Shown: positions 38,518 to 47,317 of the stretch, in pieces
Position numbering within the stretch: the stretch's first letter is position 1
Layout: the number at the start of each line of letters is the position of its first letter
Assembly (NCBI RefSeq): GCF_000369525.1
Contig: NZ_KB850072.1
Location: forward strand, 1,734,760-1,798,759
Source: Acinetobacter higginsii
Lineage (GTDB): Bacteria; Pseudomonadota; Gammaproteobacteria; Pseudomonadales; Moraxellaceae
Direction of reading: 5' to 3'
Length of the DNA: 64,000 nucleotides
Notes under the pieces: model-generated
What the model was told of the DNA's origin: nothing
Database searches by the model: none
What the model saw: only the letters and a program-made list of their open reading frames with translations
Translations under genes and position numbers: made by a program

Positions 38518-38967
38518 ATGAAATACGATGATGCTTCTTGGCATTATGGAGGTGACTTCCCTACCGACCTTCCACAAGAGGCAGGAGCAACCCATATTGG
38601 AATGTTTTTAACATGGATGCTTCTTCACAACTTTGCTAGTGAAGAATTAACTGAAGATTCACAAGATGCAATTGAGCATCTAAAGACAAAACAAATTACA
38701 GGAGCACATTTTCTCATTGATGAACTTGATGAGAAGCTCACCGACAATGATTTTACCGAAGAAGGTAATGCTTTTGCTTTGGCGTATTACGAAGGATTAA
38801 ATAATGATAGTCGATATATTGATGACTACTTGCTTAGCTTTTCAGTAGATACGAATAACGTGTATAGAGTCACTGATACTTGGGAAAATTACGACAAATT
38901 GGCAAGCCATATTGATGAAAGGTATCGTCGATGGATCATGGATGGTAGACCCCAATATATTGCTTAA
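38518..38967 (+). CDS. hypothetical protein, 149 residues, immunity-type
   Basis: An acidic, Trp/Tyr-rich soluble protein beginning MKYDDASWHYGGDFP, with EAGATHIGMFLTWML and a C-terminal DERYRRWIMDGRP. I recall this family as a conserved hypothetical found near toxin-immunity loci but cannot name it with certainty. It has no membrane segment and no catalytic motif. It is followed by a second small gene 62 bp later, and both sit between the repeat-bounded cassette and the amidohydrolase gene. Confidence 0.7.
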   Translation: MKYDDASWHYGGDFPTDLPQEAGATHIGMFLTWMLLHNFASEELTEDSQDAIEHLKTKQITGAHFLIDELDEKLTDNDFTEEGNAFALAYYEGLNNDSRYIDDYLLSFSVDTNNVYRVTDTWENYDKLASHIDERYRRWIMDGRPQYIA

Positions 38968-39029
38968 ACTCATAAAAAATTGTTCAGTATAAATTTAACT
39001 GTCGAATTAAATAATAAAGGAGATGGGCA

Positions 39030-39383
39030 ATGATCCAAATAATTACAATACGTGATTTATACGAGACAGTAATTAGAGCAAAGGAAAATGAATGGATTTA
39101 TGTCAATCTAATATCTTGGAATAAATCACCTAAAGAAAGTATTTTTTTCATTATTTCGGAGGAAGAAGTCGATAATCTGCCAGATGAAAAAGTTTATGAA
39201 TCAGATAGTGGAGCATTTTTGCCTATAGAGTTAGAAGAGTTATATCTATCACCATGGATGGAAATAGGTACTTTAAAAGGTGTTATCGAAAACCTTAAAT
39301 TAATGTCTCACAATTTTAACGATGAATCTTTCATTCAAGGCATCAATTATTATCGTGAATACGATACTTTTTTGGATGCCTGA
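39030..39383 (+). CDS. hypothetical protein, 117 residues, immunity-type
   Basis: A small acidic soluble protein (MIQIITIRDLYETVIRA) with an AAGGAGATGG site just upstream. I do not recognise the family. Size, acidity, AT-rich codons and pairing with the 149-residue gene are like orphan immunity genes of polymorphic toxin systems, but no toxin is encoded nearby. Confidence 0.65.
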   Translation: MIQIITIRDLYETVIRAKENEWIYVNLISWNKSPKESIFFIISEEEVDNLPDEKVYESDSGAFLPIELEELYLSPWMEIGTLKGVIENLKLMSHNFNDESFIQGINYYREYDTFLDA

Positions 39384-39466
39384 AAGTTAAGCATTAATTT
39401 CATCCTATATCTGACAATGCATTTTTAAAAATAAACCACTATCAGATATTCGTGAACTAATATGGC

Positions 39467-40921
39467 TTAGGCTATTTTTGCCATTTCCATACTCCGCTGT
39501 TGTAACAGCTTTACCGCTTGCTTGGCTTGCCAAGCCAACTCCATCATATCCAGATCAGGAATCTGATCATTTTCCATCACCATTTTCCCTGCTACAAACA
39601 TGGCCTTAATATGCGCTCGCCCGCCGCTAGCCACAGGCCCAATCGCCATATCATGCAAGCCAAAATAACGTGGATCATCTAACTGATAAATAACCAAGTC
39701 AGCCTGTTGCCCCACCTCAATTGTACCGACTTGATCAAGTCCCAAGATTTTCGCACCACCCACTGTTCCCCAACGGATCACATCCTCAATACTGGCAGCA
39801 TCTGCACCACCTTCAAATTGCCCCCCCTCATATTGTGGTGTCGCCAACATCCCCTTTCTGGCGCGTTGTAACAACCAAGTGGCATGAGTTTCAGACAACA
39901 TATCTGCGGCTTCATTGGAACCTGCACCATCAACGCCAATCGAAATGGTCATGCCTGCCTGTTCCAGAGCAACAAGATCGGCAATGCCACTGCCCAAACG
40001 TGCATTACTCTGCGGACAGTGCGCGATTCCTGTTTGAGTTTGGCCCAACAACTGAATTTCTTCGGGTAATAATTTCACTAAATGCGCAAACCAAACATCA
40101 CTGCCAATCCAATCCTGCTCGGCACAGAACTGGACTGGGGTCATACCAAACTTGGCTTTAGCTGCATCCAAATAATCCACCGTTTCAGATAAATGACTAT
40201 GCATCCGAATCCCCAATTCTCTGGCGATTCTGGCACTTTCGCGTAATTGCTGCGCTGTGGTCGAATGCAAGGTTGAAGTCGGTGCCATCACGATTTTTCG
40301 GAAAGCATTTGAATCTGGTTGATGATAGTGCTGCACCAAACGCTCAATATCCGCCATATAGTCTTCAAATTTTTCTGGACGCAAGGCTTGAGGTAACTCA
40401 TTTTCCAAGCCTCGTGTTAAGGTTGCGCCGCCACGACATAGCACAAAGCGCATACCCAGTTTTTCGGCTTCATCAAATAAAATTGCAGCACCATCAAACG
40501 GCATTTGTGGCCAATATAAATAATGATGATCTGCTACCGTTGCACAACCTGAACGTAATAATTCAATCAAGCCAATACGTACAGCAATCCGAAAAGTGCG
40601 TTCATCAAATGCGCCACGAAACCGATACGGTGTACTGGCAAGCCACGAGGTCAGGTTTTGATTTAAACCTTGTGGCTCGCCCTTTAATAAAGACTGAAAT
40701 AAATGGTGATGGGTATTTACCCATGCTGGGTAGATCACACAATCTTTGGCATCGACAATCTGTTCATTCGGCTGAGCACTTAACCGCCCTATTTCAGTAA
40801 TTTTACCTGATTGGATACGGATATCAGTGGATGAACAACGTGCTGCATTCCCAGTTAAGCCTGTCAAAATGGCATGCGCATTTTGAATTAAATAGCTTTG
40901 ATTTATTTGCTTTGAACTCAT
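39467..40921 (-). CDS. amidohydrolase, 8-oxoguanine/isoxanthopterin deaminase-like
   Basis: A 484-residue metal-dependent deaminase of the amidohydrolase superfamily. The metal motif is in NTHHHLFQS, with further ligands in RMHSHLSETVDYL and the catalytic Asp in ISIGVDGAGSNE. It resembles the second deaminase of the window (56014-57393) and enzymes that deaminate oxidised guanine or pterins. Its ATG overlaps the stop of the ABC permease gene (ATGA), so it belongs to the ABC operon and probably acts on the imported N-heterocycle. Confidence 0.84.
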   Translation of the reverse strand: MSSKQINQSYLIQNAHAILTGLTGNAARCSSTDIRIQSGKITEIGRLSAQPNEQIVDAKDCVIYPAWVNTHHHLFQSLLKGEPQGLNQNLTSWLASTPYRFRGAFDERTFRIAVRIGLIELLRSGCATVADHHYLYWPQMPFDGAAILFDEAEKLGMRFVLCRGGATLTRGLENELPQALRPEKFEDYMADIERLVQHYHQPDSNAFRKIVMAPTSTLHSTTAQQLRESARIARELGIRMHSHLSETVDYLDAAKAKFGMTPVQFCAEQDWIGSDVWFAHLVKLLPEEIQLLGQTQTGIAHCPQSNARLGSGIADLVALEQAGMTISIGVDGAGSNEAADMLSETHATWLLQRARKGMLATPQYEGGQFEGGADAASIEDVIRWGTVGGAKILGLDQVGTIEVGQQADLVIYQLDDPRYFGLHDMAIGPVASGGRAHIKAMFVAGKMVMENDQIPDLDMMELAWQAKQAVKLLQQRSMEMAKIA

Positions 40922-41712
40922 ACTTGCTCACTCTCATGCCATTTGCTTAAAAAGAACTGACTTAATAAAGACATCAGAACAAATAAGCCCAAACCCGTAC
41001 AGGTAATCAGAAATAATGCAGCAAACATCAAGGGTAAATCCAACTGAAAACCTGCTTGTAAGATTTGATAAGCCAAGCCCGCACTGGTGCCACCCGCGCC
41101 TGCAACAAACTCGGAAACCACAGCACCAATCAGCGCTAAGCCACAGGAAATTCGTAAGCCACCAAAGAAATAAGGCAAAGCATTCGGCACACGTAAACGC
41201 ATCAAAATCTGCCAGCGACTGGCTTTATTGATTTGAAAAAGATTAAGCAAACCTTTATTGACGCTCCGCAGACCCAAGGTGGTATTGGTCAATATTGGAA
41301 AAACTGCAACCAACATGGCACACACCACCAACGCCAAAGTGGTATTTTGAATCCAGATGATGACCAGAGGTGCGATTGCAACAATCGGTGTGACCTGAAA
41401 CAAAATGGCATACGGCATAAAACAGGCTGCGAGCACGCGACTTTGTACAAATACAAAAGCGATCAATGTGCCAATCATTACGGCGCAGACAAAAGCCAAT
41501 AAGGTGATTTTTAAAGTTACCCATAAACTACCAAATAACACACTGGACTGATTAATCAGCGCCATGACAATATCACTGGGCTTCGGCACGACATAAACAG
41601 GGACTTCAAGTTGTTGAAAACTCAATTGCCAAAACAACAGAAAGATCAAACCAAGTCCGAGTGGAGCGGCAATACGTTGTACCGTTGGATGTTGTAGAAA
41701 TGGTTTAATCAT
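40918..41712 (-). CDS. ABC transporter permease (SsuC/TauC/ThiX type)
   Basis: Inner-membrane permease of 264 residues with about six helices and the coupling motif in EFVAGAGGTSAGLAYQI. Start 41712 (MIKPFL) is chosen because GGAG lies 9 bases upstream; upstream in-frame ATGs reach further into the ATPase gene. It overlaps the ATPase gene by 8 bp and the amidohydrolase gene by 4 bp. Confidence 0.88.
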   Translation of the reverse strand: MIKPFLQHPTVQRIAAPLGLGLIFLLFWQLSFQQLEVPVYVVPKPSDIVMALINQSSVLFGSLWVTLKITLLAFVCAVMIGTLIAFVFVQSRVLAACFMPYAILFQVTPIVAIAPLVIIWIQNTTLALVVCAMLVAVFPILTNTTLGLRSVNKGLLNLFQINKASRWQILMRLRVPNALPYFFGGLRISCGLALIGAVVSEFVAGAGGTSAGLAYQILQAGFQLDLPLMFAALFLITCTGLGLFVLMSLLSQFFLSKWHESEQV

Positions 41713-42526
41713 GAGCATGCACTCCACTCGCCTCAGCCAATAATTGCGATAGATGCGAACATTGTTGAATAAAAATGTCTGAGCTTCGGAAAGACTCATC
41801 ACGTTGATAAGGCCCTTTAATATTTAGGTCCGCCACTACGCGTCCTGGTCGTGCACCCATCACAATTACCCGTGAAGACAGATACACCGCTTCATAAATA
41901 CTATGCGTGACAAACACCACCGTTAAATCTCGTTCTGACCATAATTGACGGATATCACTATCCAGTTTATGGCGGGTAAACTCATCCAATGCGCCAAAAG
42001 GTTCATCCATCAACAATAGATCAGGTTCTGTCACTAAGGCTCTGGCCAAAGAGGCACGCATTTGCATCCCCCCAGAAAGTTCACGCGGATAAGCGGTGCC
42101 GAATTTTTCTAAGCCAACGGCTTTTAAAGCAGCTTGGACTTTGGGCATACTGGTTGATTTGGCAATATGCTGTAAATCCAGAGGTAAACGTACATTGTCT
42201 TCGATATTGGCCCACGGCATCAGTGTTGCCTCCTGAAATACCATGGCCATTTTGCATTGAGATTGCATTTCAGCCTTGCCATTCCAGCGTACCAAACCTG
42301 CTGAAGGCTGTTCTAGATCGGCAAACATTTTTAGCAAGGTACTTTTACCGCAGCCTGACGGTCCCAGTAATGAAACAATTTCACCACGGGCAATATTTAA
42401 ATCCAGTCGTTGTAAGGCATTGGTCCCATTGGGATAGGTTTTTTCAACCCCTCTAGCCATAATCATCGGCGTGATAAAGGTTGAAGATTCATGTATTGGC
42501 GTATCAACTGGTAAAGCAGAATTCAT
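41705..42526 (-). CDS. ABC transporter ATP-binding protein (SsuB/TauB/ThiZ type)
   Basis: Cytoplasmic ATPase of 273 residues. Walker A GPSGCGKST, Q-loop MVFQEATLMPW, signature LSGGMQMR, Walker B LLLMDEPFGALD and the H-loop VTHS are all intact. It energises the importer formed with the permease and the binding protein. It lies 77 bp after the binding-protein gene. Confidence 0.92.
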   Translation of the reverse strand: MNSALPVDTPIHESSTFITPMIMARGVEKTYPNGTNALQRLDLNIARGEIVSLLGPSGCGKSTLLKMFADLEQPSAGLVRWNGKAEMQSQCKMAMVFQEATLMPWANIEDNVRLPLDLQHIAKSTSMPKVQAALKAVGLEKFGTAYPRELSGGMQMRASLARALVTEPDLLLMDEPFGALDEFTRHKLDSDIRQLWSERDLTVVFVTHSIYEAVYLSSRVIVMGARPGRVVADLNIKGPYQRDESFRSSDIFIQQCSHLSQLLAEASGVHAHD

Positions 42527-42603
42527 GTGGTTTCCCCTTCGTGCGAGTGCCCTATTTTGTTAACCTTTTCACCATGACTTCCTTCTAAGGAAAGTATCTC
42601 AGG

Positions 42604-43596
42604 CTATTTGGCAGCTTTAACAAACTGCGTGGTATAAGCGGTTTTCCAATTGGTTTGAGCTTTGAGTAAACCTGCGTTCACCATAAAATCTCGCGTTGCT
42701 TTCCAACGTGCATCTGTCATGACGCCAATGCCTTGGGTCTTGGCATCTCCACCATCAATCAATTTCAATTTACGCATTTGCCCGACAGCAAAAGTCAGTA
42801 ATTCATCATTCATATTCGGATTTTCTTTTTTAATGATGCTATTGCCCAAACGTGGATCGGCTAAATAGTTTTTCCATCCCTCCATTGAAGCTTGGACAAA
42901 ACGGCGCAGCACATCAGGTTTGTTTTGAATCACATCATTGCGGGTCACTAAAATGCCGCCATAAGCGGGATAACCCGCATCAGCAAATAAAAAGAAATTA
43001 CTCGATGGTTCTGCTTTTTTCGCCTGAAAAACTTCTGAGGTGGCATAGGCTTGCTGGACTACATTTTTGCCTGCTAAAAATGGTTGCATATTGAAGGTAT
43101 AAGGACGTGCCTGTGCGGCATCTAATTTATATTTACCTTTTAACCAAGGCCACCAGCTTGCTTGTCCGCTGGTCGAGACCAAAATGGTTTTGCCTTTGAG
43201 ATCGGCCAAAGACTTTACATCGCTGTGAGTAAGCACGCCTTGTGGATCAAACTGGAATGGTGCTGCTACCGCTTTGATGGGAAAGTTGCTTTCGATGCCT
43301 TTTAAGACCTGTAGGTCATAATTAATAATAATGTCGGCACGTTTTGATAATAATAAGGTCATGTTATTGACTTGTGGCCCACCGATTTTAATATCGACAT
43401 CAAGCCCGTATTTTTTATAAATTCCTTGTGCCAGTGCTTGGTAATAGCCGCCTTGCTCGGCTTGTGCAAACCAAGTGGTTTGTAAAACCAGTTTATCGGC
43501 TGCAAAACTGGTTGAGCTGAGCACTGTGCCTAGTCCCAATAACGCGCCCGAGATAACAGTACGTCGCCCTTTGCCCACATAGTGCTGAATATTCAT
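42604..43596 (-). CDS. ABC transporter substrate-binding protein (NMT1/THI5-like)
   Basis: A 330-residue periplasmic protein. The signal KGRRTVISGALLG with an AxA-like end (SSTSFAA) resembles a Tat signal. The mature part starts with TTWFAQAEQGGYYQAL, the binding-domain form shared by HMP/thiamine-precursor, nitrate and riboflavin-type receptors. Together with the amidohydrolase this suggests a purine, pterin or pyrimidine ligand. Start 43596 (MNIQHY) follows AGGGGTC; an upstream ATG at 43626 lies within a hairpin loop. First gene of a sigma-54-type operon. Confidence 0.86.
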   Translation of the reverse strand: MNIQHYVGKGRRTVISGALLGLGTVLSSTSFAADKLVLQTTWFAQAEQGGYYQALAQGIYKKYGLDVDIKIGGPQVNNMTLLLSKRADIIINYDLQVLKGIESNFPIKAVAAPFQFDPQGVLTHSDVKSLADLKGKTILVSTSGQASWWPWLKGKYKLDAAQARPYTFNMQPFLAGKNVVQQAYATSEVFQAKKAEPSSNFFLFADAGYPAYGGILVTRNDVIQNKPDVLRRFVQASMEGWKNYLADPRLGNSIIKKENPNMNDELLTFAVGQMRKLKLIDGGDAKTQGIGVMTDARWKATRDFMVNAGLLKAQTNWKTAYTTQFVKAAK

Positions 43597-43601
43597 ATTA
43601 A

Positions 43602-43649
43602 GACCCCTAAATCTGTATGGATTCATCTTGCTATTCTTTTAAGGGGGTC
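43602..43649 (-). promoter_or_regulatory. leader hairpin that can cover the ribosome site
   Basis: In the minus-strand leader, GACCCCCTTAA (43649-43639) can pair with the TTAGGGGTC (43610-43602) that holds the ribosome-binding sequence of the binding-protein gene. Pairing would hide the start at 43596. The effect is inference. Confidence 0.35.
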
Positions 43650-43784
43650 AATCAATGTATAAGCTACACATTTCTCTCAAAACCAAATCAATTGGCTTTG
43701 TCCCCAAAAGAGGAACAGCAAACGCTGTAGAGCAATGTCCCGTATGTTTGCAACATACTGACCGCTTATACTCAATCATGATTT

Positions 43785-43801
43785 AGCAAGCTCTGTGCCA
43801 A
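43785..43801 (-). promoter_or_regulatory. sigma-54 promoter of the ABC/amidohydrolase operon
   Basis: The minus strand reads TTGGCACAGAGCTTGCT, with GG and GC exactly 10 bases apart and a near-perfect TGGCAC-N5-TTGCW pattern. An NtrC-like site lies about 100 bp upstream (43899-43915). Confidence 0.8.
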
Positions 43802-43898
43802 GATTGATTTGATCCTGATTTTTATAGTAATTTTCTAGGTTGGATTTATTATTAGTTGTTTTTAGATGAATCAACTGCATTGAGTCTTTGGTTTTGTA

Positions 43899-43915
43899 TG
43901 CAGTTTAATGGTGCG
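43899..43915. promoter_or_regulatory. NtrC-like enhancer site
   Basis: TGCAGTTTAATGGTGCG has the 17-bp layout TGCACCA-N3-TGGTGCA with four mismatches. It sits about 100 bp upstream of the sigma-54 promoter, a usual enhancer distance. Confidence 0.5.
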
Positions 43916-43936
43916 TTAAGTAAGTGCAGATGCACT

Positions 43937-44335
43937 TTATAAGAGCTTTCCAGATTCGAACTCGACTAATGTATCTGTCTTTGAGAATATAGCCAACAAC
44001 CAATCCTTAATACGCCCATAATCCTTTATTAATTGTATATCAATCTGTATAAAGGACAATTCACCACACCATTTTGCGTCCTCTTCGAATTCAATTTTCA
44101 AAGTCCCAGCCAAAAAAGAAACTAACCTAATTCCTCCGTATCCTGCACTACCATCTGCACAGACCTCCACAAAATATGTGTCCTGACCTAACTTTCGATC
44201 CTGCTCATCAAACTCTATACTACGTTCAAAGATGACATACTCTTGTGGTTCGTTCGCATTATCCGCAAATCCAAGAATATGAATGCCATCTTCAAAAAAA
44301 TAATTCACATCATTTGCGATAAATTCAAGTTTCAT
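43937..44335 (-). CDS. probable Imm10-family immunity protein
   Basis: A 132-residue acidic soluble protein. GFADNANEPQEYVIFERS, FDEQDRKLGQDTYFVEV and SAGYGGIRLVSF match my memory of the Imm10 immunity family of polymorphic toxin systems. No cognate toxin is adjacent, so it is an orphan. It is the last of four minus-strand genes (45878 to 43937), 23 bp after the small membrane protein gene. Confidence 0.6.
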   Translation of the reverse strand: MKLEFIANDVNYFFEDGIHILGFADNANEPQEYVIFERSIEFDEQDRKLGQDTYFVEVCADGSAGYGGIRLVSFLAGTLKIEFEEDAKWCGELSFIQIDIQLIKDYGRIKDWLLAIFSKTDTLVEFESGKLL

Positions 44336-44358
44336 AGTACCTCTTTCCTTTAGGAACG

Positions 44359-44601
44359 TTATTTATCTACAAAATTCAGCTCCAAACCTAAGCTGATTAG
44401 AGCCTGTCGGGTTTTAAAGTTCAAGGTTTTTGCAATATACTCATCCCGAATACCCTTTGATTTCCTATAAAAATAAAGCACGACCCTCAGAACAATTAAT
44501 GTGACTGCAAAAATCCCCACAGACAGCCATGTTTCACTAAAAAAGTGCTCAAGAATTTTATAATAAAAATAGATTAGTATAAAAATTACTATATACTTCA
44601 A
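44359..44601 (-). CDS. small membrane protein, 80 residues
   Basis: Two hydrophobic helices (about residues 2-16 and 25-47) are followed by a charged tail (YRKSKGIRDEYIAK) and a soluble C terminus. I do not recognise it. It lies directly upstream of the Imm10-like gene, so it is possibly a membrane immunity protein. Confidence 0.6.
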   Translation of the reverse strand: MKYIVIFILIYFYYKILEHFFSETWLSVGIFAVTLIVLRVVLYFYRKSKGIRDEYIAKTLNFKTRQALISLGLELNFVDK

Positions 44602-44693
44602 AAGTTAATCATTCTAACTCTTTTTTAACCTCTCCAAAAATAGTGCGTTAAACTAACGCTAATGCACTTTCGCAGTGCTGATATTTTTTAATC

Positions 44694-45176
44694 TTATTTC
44701 TCTGCCCACCAGTCATTTGGCAATTGTTTGAGAATAGAAAGATTAGAAATCACGACCCAAACACAATTCGTTGGGAGCACTCGAAGACGATGATCGTTAT
44801 ATTCGAAAATATCATTATTGTTTGATATTCGGGGTTCACCCAGTTGTTGCTTAAATTGAGCAGAATACTCAGCAGCGATTTTTCCAATTTTCCGACGATC
44901 TTTTTTATAGAGTTCTTCCGTCAAGTTTTTGGGTTCATTACCAATAAAAAGACGAATTTCCTCAATGAAATTATCAACAATCTTGGCCTGACCAGTAAGA
45001 TGTTTTTTTCCTGAAAAACTGAAATAACCTTCACGACTAGCAACTCTACTGAAGCCGCATTTCTTTGCTGCCTCTTTAAAAGTTTCTGGATTCCATAATT
45101 CAGATGTTTGGATCATACGCTGATAAAGTTCCCATAGTTCATCTGAAGAGAGTACATCTCTGCCATAAATCTGCAT
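44694..45176 (-). CDS. hypothetical protein, 160 residues
   Basis: A soluble, Trp-rich protein (MQIYGRDVLSSDELWELY; C terminus PNDWWAEK). I do not recognise it. Its ATG follows directly on the stop codon of the SUKH-like gene, so the two are translated together and may form one immunity or accessory pair. Confidence 0.7.
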   Translation of the reverse strand: MQIYGRDVLSSDELWELYQRMIQTSELWNPETFKEAAKKCGFSRVASREGYFSFSGKKHLTGQAKIVDNFIEEIRLFIGNEPKNLTEELYKKDRRKIGKIAAEYSAQFKQQLGEPRISNNNDIFEYNDHRLRVLPTNCVWVVISNLSILKQLPNDWWAEK

Positions 45177-45878
45177 TTATTCACACTCCCAACGAGGCTT
45201 GCAAGTTAACTCAGGAAAATCTGATGTAGAAAACTTTTCCTTTAGCTCTGTCAGCAGGCTTTCAAGCGCCAATGCCAAATCAATATCATCATCTAAAACC
45301 GATGCCTGCTGCTCTTCTCTATCTGAATAATTAACAGCAGTTAGACATGTTCTCAGCGTTTTCAAACTATCTGCTAACTCATAAGACAGCACCTTGGACA
45401 CATTCGACATATCTGCCAATATACATTGATTGGCCTCTGCCTCAGAAAAGCCATCTTCTAATAACTGTTCATGATCTGCACATGCTTCGACCAGCATCAT
45501 ATAAACAAATTCGGCGAATGATCGCGCGTACCAAGTTACGCTTCCTGAATCATGAGCAATCAAGGCAACAGCTAATGTATCGTGAGCAAGCGGAATCAAC
45601 GCATAGCAATCACCTGCACCAGTACAAGCAAACGGTAAAAAGCGAATACCCTGTTGATACTTAGGATTCAACCAATCAGTTTGAATATCTCTCGCATTCT
45701 CCGCACCTATCCACTCAAAATCATAAGCACTGATCAAAGGTGGAGGTGCGTTCAACATGCGTTCACGCCAAGTTTCGGCCCAATTGTCATAACGTGTTGA
45801 TCCGTCTTCCAACCAATTGGCAAGCATCGCTGGCAAAATGATCCCTATATGATCTGCAAGCTGCTGAAAATTGCTCAT
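45177..45878 (-). CDS. SMI1/KNR4 (SUKH) family immunity-type protein
   Basis: A 233-residue protein. The region from LPAMLANWLEDGS through RFLPFACTGAGDCYALIP has the SUKH-superfamily pattern (Trp-rich helix, then the buried G-D motif), a fold common among immunity proteins that neutralise nuclease toxins. Start 45878 (MSNFQQLADHIG) is used because AAGGAA lies 9 bases upstream; an upstream ATG at 45992 has no clear site and would add 38 atypical residues. No toxin gene is nearby. Confidence 0.7.
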   Translation of the reverse strand: MSNFQQLADHIGIILPAMLANWLEDGSTRYDNWAETWRERMLNAPPPLISAYDFEWIGAENARDIQTDWLNPKYQQGIRFLPFACTGAGDCYALIPLAHDTLAVALIAHDSGSVTWYARSFAEFVYMMLVEACADHEQLLEDGFSEAEANQCILADMSNVSKVLSYELADSLKTLRTCLTAVNYSDREEQQASVLDDDIDLALALESLLTELKEKFSTSDFPELTCKPRWECE

Positions 45879-46015
45879 ATGACAACATTCCTTCTGAAAG
45901 TCATTTAATTCAGTGCCATCTTTAGACAGATTAAAGTCCACTGTTGTTTGAATTTCAATATTTTCACAAGAAATTGCAGTGTTTCTCCTCATATTGACCT
46001 ATTTCACTTTATAAA

Positions 46016-46033
46016 CTGGCACAAAAAGTGCTT
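46016..46033 (+). promoter_or_regulatory. sigma-54-type promoter of the oxygenase gene
   Basis: CTGGCACAAAAAGTGCTT contains TGGCAC and TGC with the GG and GC 10 bases apart. The oxygenase start codon is about 190 bp downstream of the expected transcription start. Confidence 0.65.
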
Positions 46034-46231
46034 CATTCTTTCTGTCAGAGTAGAAGCGTTCAGCATAGTCAGTCACATCGACTGTTATGTGGGTCATTGC
46101 TCAGAAATCAGCTCACTTTTTTTTATAAGCTTTCTCCTATGGAAAAAGTGCAGCTCTTTTTTGAATGTGACCCCGTCTCTTTCAATCTATTTGATTGGGT
46201 CACGGTTTATCCAAAAGATGAGGTTGAAAAT

Positions 46232-47245
46232 ATGAATAGCGCCAATATGACGGCATTAGCTGAACAAGACTACAGCTTAGAAGAACTGCAAAAAGAAGCT
46301 CGTATGGGAGCTTTGGGTCAAGAAACATTTGAACGCGAAGTTCGGGTGATTGATTTATCAGACTTTGAACAACGTAAATATGAAATCGCGGAGCAGCTTT
46401 GGGCCGCTGCTACTGATATCGGTTTTTTTCAGGTCTCGCATCATGGTATTCCACTTGAGCAAATCCAAACTGCATTTGACATGACACAACAGTTTTTTGC
46501 TCTACCTGAACCAGTCAAAGCACGTTACCCACTTAATCGAAATGCAGGTTGGGAAAGTAAGGCCCAAGTTCGTCCATCAACCAGTACCCCAGACCAGAAA
46601 GAATCCTACCAAATTACTCGTCCACGTATGGATGGGCTTTATCCAACCGAGCAAGAGCTACCTGATTTTAAAAATACCATGCTTGAATTTGAACAGGCAT
46701 GTTGGCACGTGGGTATGAAAATACTCTCCTGCTTTGCTTATAAACTGGGTTTTGCCGATAATTTCTTTAGTCTTGCCCACGATCCTGAACAAGACAGCTA
46801 TCAAAGTACTTTAAGAATGTTGCATTACTATGCTATTGATCCTGCTCTGAAAGATCAATTAGGTCTATGGCGTGCAGGTGCACATACCGATTTTGATTGT
46901 TTAACCTTATTGTTTCAACGTAACGGTCAAGGTGGTCTGCAAGTCTGTCCAGGTAAAGATATGGAACAGCAACAATGGACCAGTATCGAACCACGAGATG
47001 ATGTGATCACTTGTAATATCGGCGATATGTTAATGCGTTGGAGTGATGATCAATTACCTTCTAATTTCCATCGAGTCAAAAATCCAGAAGCAGATGAATA
47101 CCAAGGAGCACGTTATAGCCTCGCTTTCTTCTGTCAAGCCAATGAAGATGTGCTAATTGAAAGCCCACAAAAGAAATATCCAGCAATTACAGCCAAGGAA
47201 TATTTAAAACAACGCATCAGTGCGAATTTTAAAGGGAAATACTAA
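46232..47245 (+). CDS. 2-oxoglutarate/Fe(II) dioxygenase, isopenicillin N synthase family
   Basis: A 337-residue non-haem iron oxygenase. The iron triad is in AGAHTDFDCL (His, Asp) and LPSNFHRVKN (His), with the 2-oxoglutarate Arg in GARYSLAFF. The N-terminal DIOX_N region has IDLSDFEQRKYEIAEQLW. The start at 46232 has AGGT about 9 bases upstream. The position amid purine genes and a sigma-54-type promoter suggest hydroxylation of a purine or related N-compound, as fungal xanthine hydroxylase of this superfamily does; this is inference. The last 249 bp are duplicated at 48199-48447. Confidence 0.85.
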   Translation: MNSANMTALAEQDYSLEELQKEARMGALGQETFEREVRVIDLSDFEQRKYEIAEQLWAAATDIGFFQVSHHGIPLEQIQTAFDMTQQFFALPEPVKARYPLNRNAGWESKAQVRPSTSTPDQKESYQITRPRMDGLYPTEQELPDFKNTMLEFEQACWHVGMKILSCFAYKLGFADNFFSLAHDPEQDSYQSTLRMLHYYAIDPALKDQLGLWRAGAHTDFDCLTLLFQRNGQGGLQVCPGKDMEQQQWTSIEPRDDVITCNIGDMLMRWSDDQLPSNFHRVKNPEADEYQGARYSLAFFCQANEDVLIESPQKKYPAITAKEYLKQRISANFKGKY

Positions 47246-47258
47246 TCGTTGATTCATT

Positions 47259-47287
47259 GTAGACAGAGGTAAATCGTCTCTGTCTAC
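47259..47287. terminator. hairpin between oxygenase and convergent membrane gene
   Basis: GTAGACAGAG (47259-47268) and CTCTGTCTAC (47278-47287) form a perfect 10-bp stem between convergent genes. There is no clear T-run. Confidence 0.55.
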
Positions 47288-47317
47288 TCTTAAAAAATAT
47301 CGATTTATTTTTTCCGT

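Noticed and set aside
40273..40800. 175-codon plus-strand ORF opposite the amidohydrolase gene
   Set aside because: Shadow frame without a ribosome site or recognisable domain.
41989..42456. 155-codon plus-strand ORF opposite the ABC ATPase gene
   Set aside because: Shadow frame; the ATPase on the other strand has all its motifs.
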